DNA of 7,076 nt from contig JADLGU010000222.1 in assembly GCA_020849155.1 (NCBI GenBank), positions 1 to 7,076 of the forward strand. Direction: 5' to 3'. This document shows, piece after piece, positions 6,268 to 7,076 of this stretch. Both the position numbers and the translations under genes were made by a program. The stretch comes from Rhodocyclaceae bacterium. Its GTDB lineage: Bacteria > Pseudomonadota > Gammaproteobacteria > Burkholderiales > Rhodocyclaceae. The notes under the pieces are model-generated. The model had not been told where the DNA came from and ran no database searches. It saw only the letters and a list, made by a program, of their open reading frames with translations. Within the stretch, counting starts at the first letter, position 1. Each line of letters opens with the position of its first letter.

Positions 6268-7002
6268 ATGCCCACGGTCGATTACGGCGGCCCGGTCGCC
6301 GTCACCCGCGACATCTTCTGGGTCGGCTTCCACGACGCCGAAGCCGACATGCACTGCAACCCCTACCTCCTCGTCGACGACGAGGAAGCGGTGCTGATCG
6401 ACTCCGGCTCGATCCCGCAGTTCCCGGTGATCATGCGCAAGATCATCGACGTCATCAACCCGGCGCAGATCTCCGTCGTCGTCGCCTCGCATCCCGATCC
6501 CGACGTCTGCAGCAACATGGCGGTGGTGGAAGACGTGGTCGAGCGCCCCGACCTGCGCATCGCCGCCCACGCCTATTCGCTGCGCCTGATCCGCTACTAC
6601 GGCCTGCGCTCCACGCTGTATGCCGTGGACCAGCACGACTGGCGCCTGACCCTGAAGAGCGGCCGGGTGCTGGAATTCATCCCGACGCCGCACCTGCATT
6701 TCGCCGGCTCGATCGCCACCTGGGACGCGGCCACGCGCACGCTGTTCACCAGCGATCTCTTCGGCGCCATGGACCACGACTGGCAGCTCTTCGCCGACGG
6801 CAACTACGCGCCGGACATGAATTCCTGGCACGAGATGATCATGCCGGCGCGCGCCATGCTGAACGTCGTGCTGGACCGCTTCGCCGCCCTGCCGATCGCC
6901 CGCCTCTGCCCGCAGCACGGCTCGGTGATCGAGGGCGAGGCGGCGATCCGCGAGGCCATCGCCCATCTGCGCGCGCTGCCCTGCGGGCTGGATCTCTTGT
7001 AG
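6268..7002 (+). CDS. MBL-fold diiron protein, ODP-like (flavodiiron-type oxygen-binding domain without flavodoxin)
   Basis: A 244-residue soluble protein matching the metallo-beta-lactamase half of flavodiiron proteins, as in the oxygen-binding diiron (ODP) proteins used as oxygen sensors; the flavodoxin half is absent. The expected iron ligands can be placed: His75, Asp77 and Asp79 in SHPDPDV, His144 in PHLHFAGS, Asp163 in TSDLFG and His217 in CPQHGSV. Flavodiiron enzymes usually have H-x-E-x-D-H; here the Glu is Asp and the last His is Val80. The N-terminal CNPYLLVDDEEAVLIDSG is the family's opening beta-sandwich. The ATG at 6268 is chosen because AAAGG lies 6 bases upstream; a TTG at 6223 is in frame but overlaps the likely -10 box. 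With no redox domain, sensing or binding of O2 (or NO) is more likely than catalysis on its own. It is divergent from the histidine kinase and probably co-transcribed with the gene starting at 7012. A hydrolase role cannot be excluded. Confidence 0.82.
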   Translation: MPTVDYGGPVAVTRDIFWVGFHDAEADMHCNPYLLVDDEEAVLIDSGSIPQFPVIMRKIIDVINPAQISVVVASHPDPDVCSNMAVVEDVVERPDLRIAAHAYSLRLIRYYGLRSTLYAVDQHDWRLTLKSGRVLEFIPTPHLHFAGSIATWDAATRTLFTSDLFGAMDHDWQLFADGNYAPDMNSWHEMIMPARAMLNVVLDRFAALPIARLCPQHGSVIEGEAAIREAIAHLRALPCGLDLL

Positions 7003-7011
7003 GGGATCGAC

Positions 7012-7076
7012 ATGGCCGAGCGCATCACCGAGGTCAGCCGCGGCTACCAGAACGACATCCGCTCGATCAACCGCGA
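7012..7076 (+). CDS. Start of an unidentified protein, co-transcribed with the ODP-like gene (truncated by the window)
   Basis: An ATG at 7012 lies 9 bases after the stop of the ODP-like gene, with AGGGG at 7001-7005 as ribosome site 7 bases away. Twenty-one codons are visible, polar and probably helical (MAERITEVSRGYQNDIRSIN…), with no recognisable domain. The tight spacing indicates an operon. ODP-type sensors commonly sit beside a signalling output protein, which would fit a soluble helical N-terminus, but the visible part does not show which kind. Confidence 0.6.
   Translation, partial: MAERITEVSRGYQNDIRSINR

Overview
The window is a compact, very GC-rich stretch of bacterial chromosome with codons ending mostly in G or C. 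The gene content suggests a betaproteobacterium, perhaps of the Rhodocyclales type. That placement is inferred from gene style (a kinase/universal-stress-protein fusion, a PAS histidine kinase, a diiron MBL protein) and not from a marker gene. No tRNA, rRNA, CRISPR array, insertion sequence or phage gene was seen.

Left part, minus strand (3033 down to 1): three genes read in the same direction. A metallophosphoesterase overlaps by 4 bases (GTGA) a Ser/Thr protein kinase carrying a C-terminal universal stress protein domain. After a 122-base AT-richer gap with a possible promoter comes a YeiH-family membrane transporter that runs off the left edge. The first two look like a translationally coupled phosphorylation/dephosphorylation pair.

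Middle (3103 to 6148): a plus-strand gene for a cobalamin-binding sensor faces a minus-strand two-component pair, a membrane histidine kinase with two PAS domains and a receiver protein. The cobalamin protein carries the W-x9-EH signature of CarH/LitR-type B12 photoreceptor domains. It has apparently lost about 50 residues holding the cobalt-ligand motif, and its tail runs directly into the antisense of the receiver gene. The receiver gene is cut to its first ~39 residues at the same point. This looks like one or two deletions, real or from assembly, and is the most notable feature of the window.

Right part (6149 to 7076): a divergent promoter region separates the histidine kinase from a plus-strand gene for a flavodiiron-type MBL-fold protein, a probable oxygen-binding diiron (ODP-like) sensor. 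It is followed 9 bases later by the start of another gene that leaves the window.

Overall the locus looks like a set of environmental sensors (B12 and possibly light, a PAS histidine kinase, a diiron oxygen sensor) beside a stress-related kinase/phosphoesterase module. The functional links between them are inferred from proximity only.
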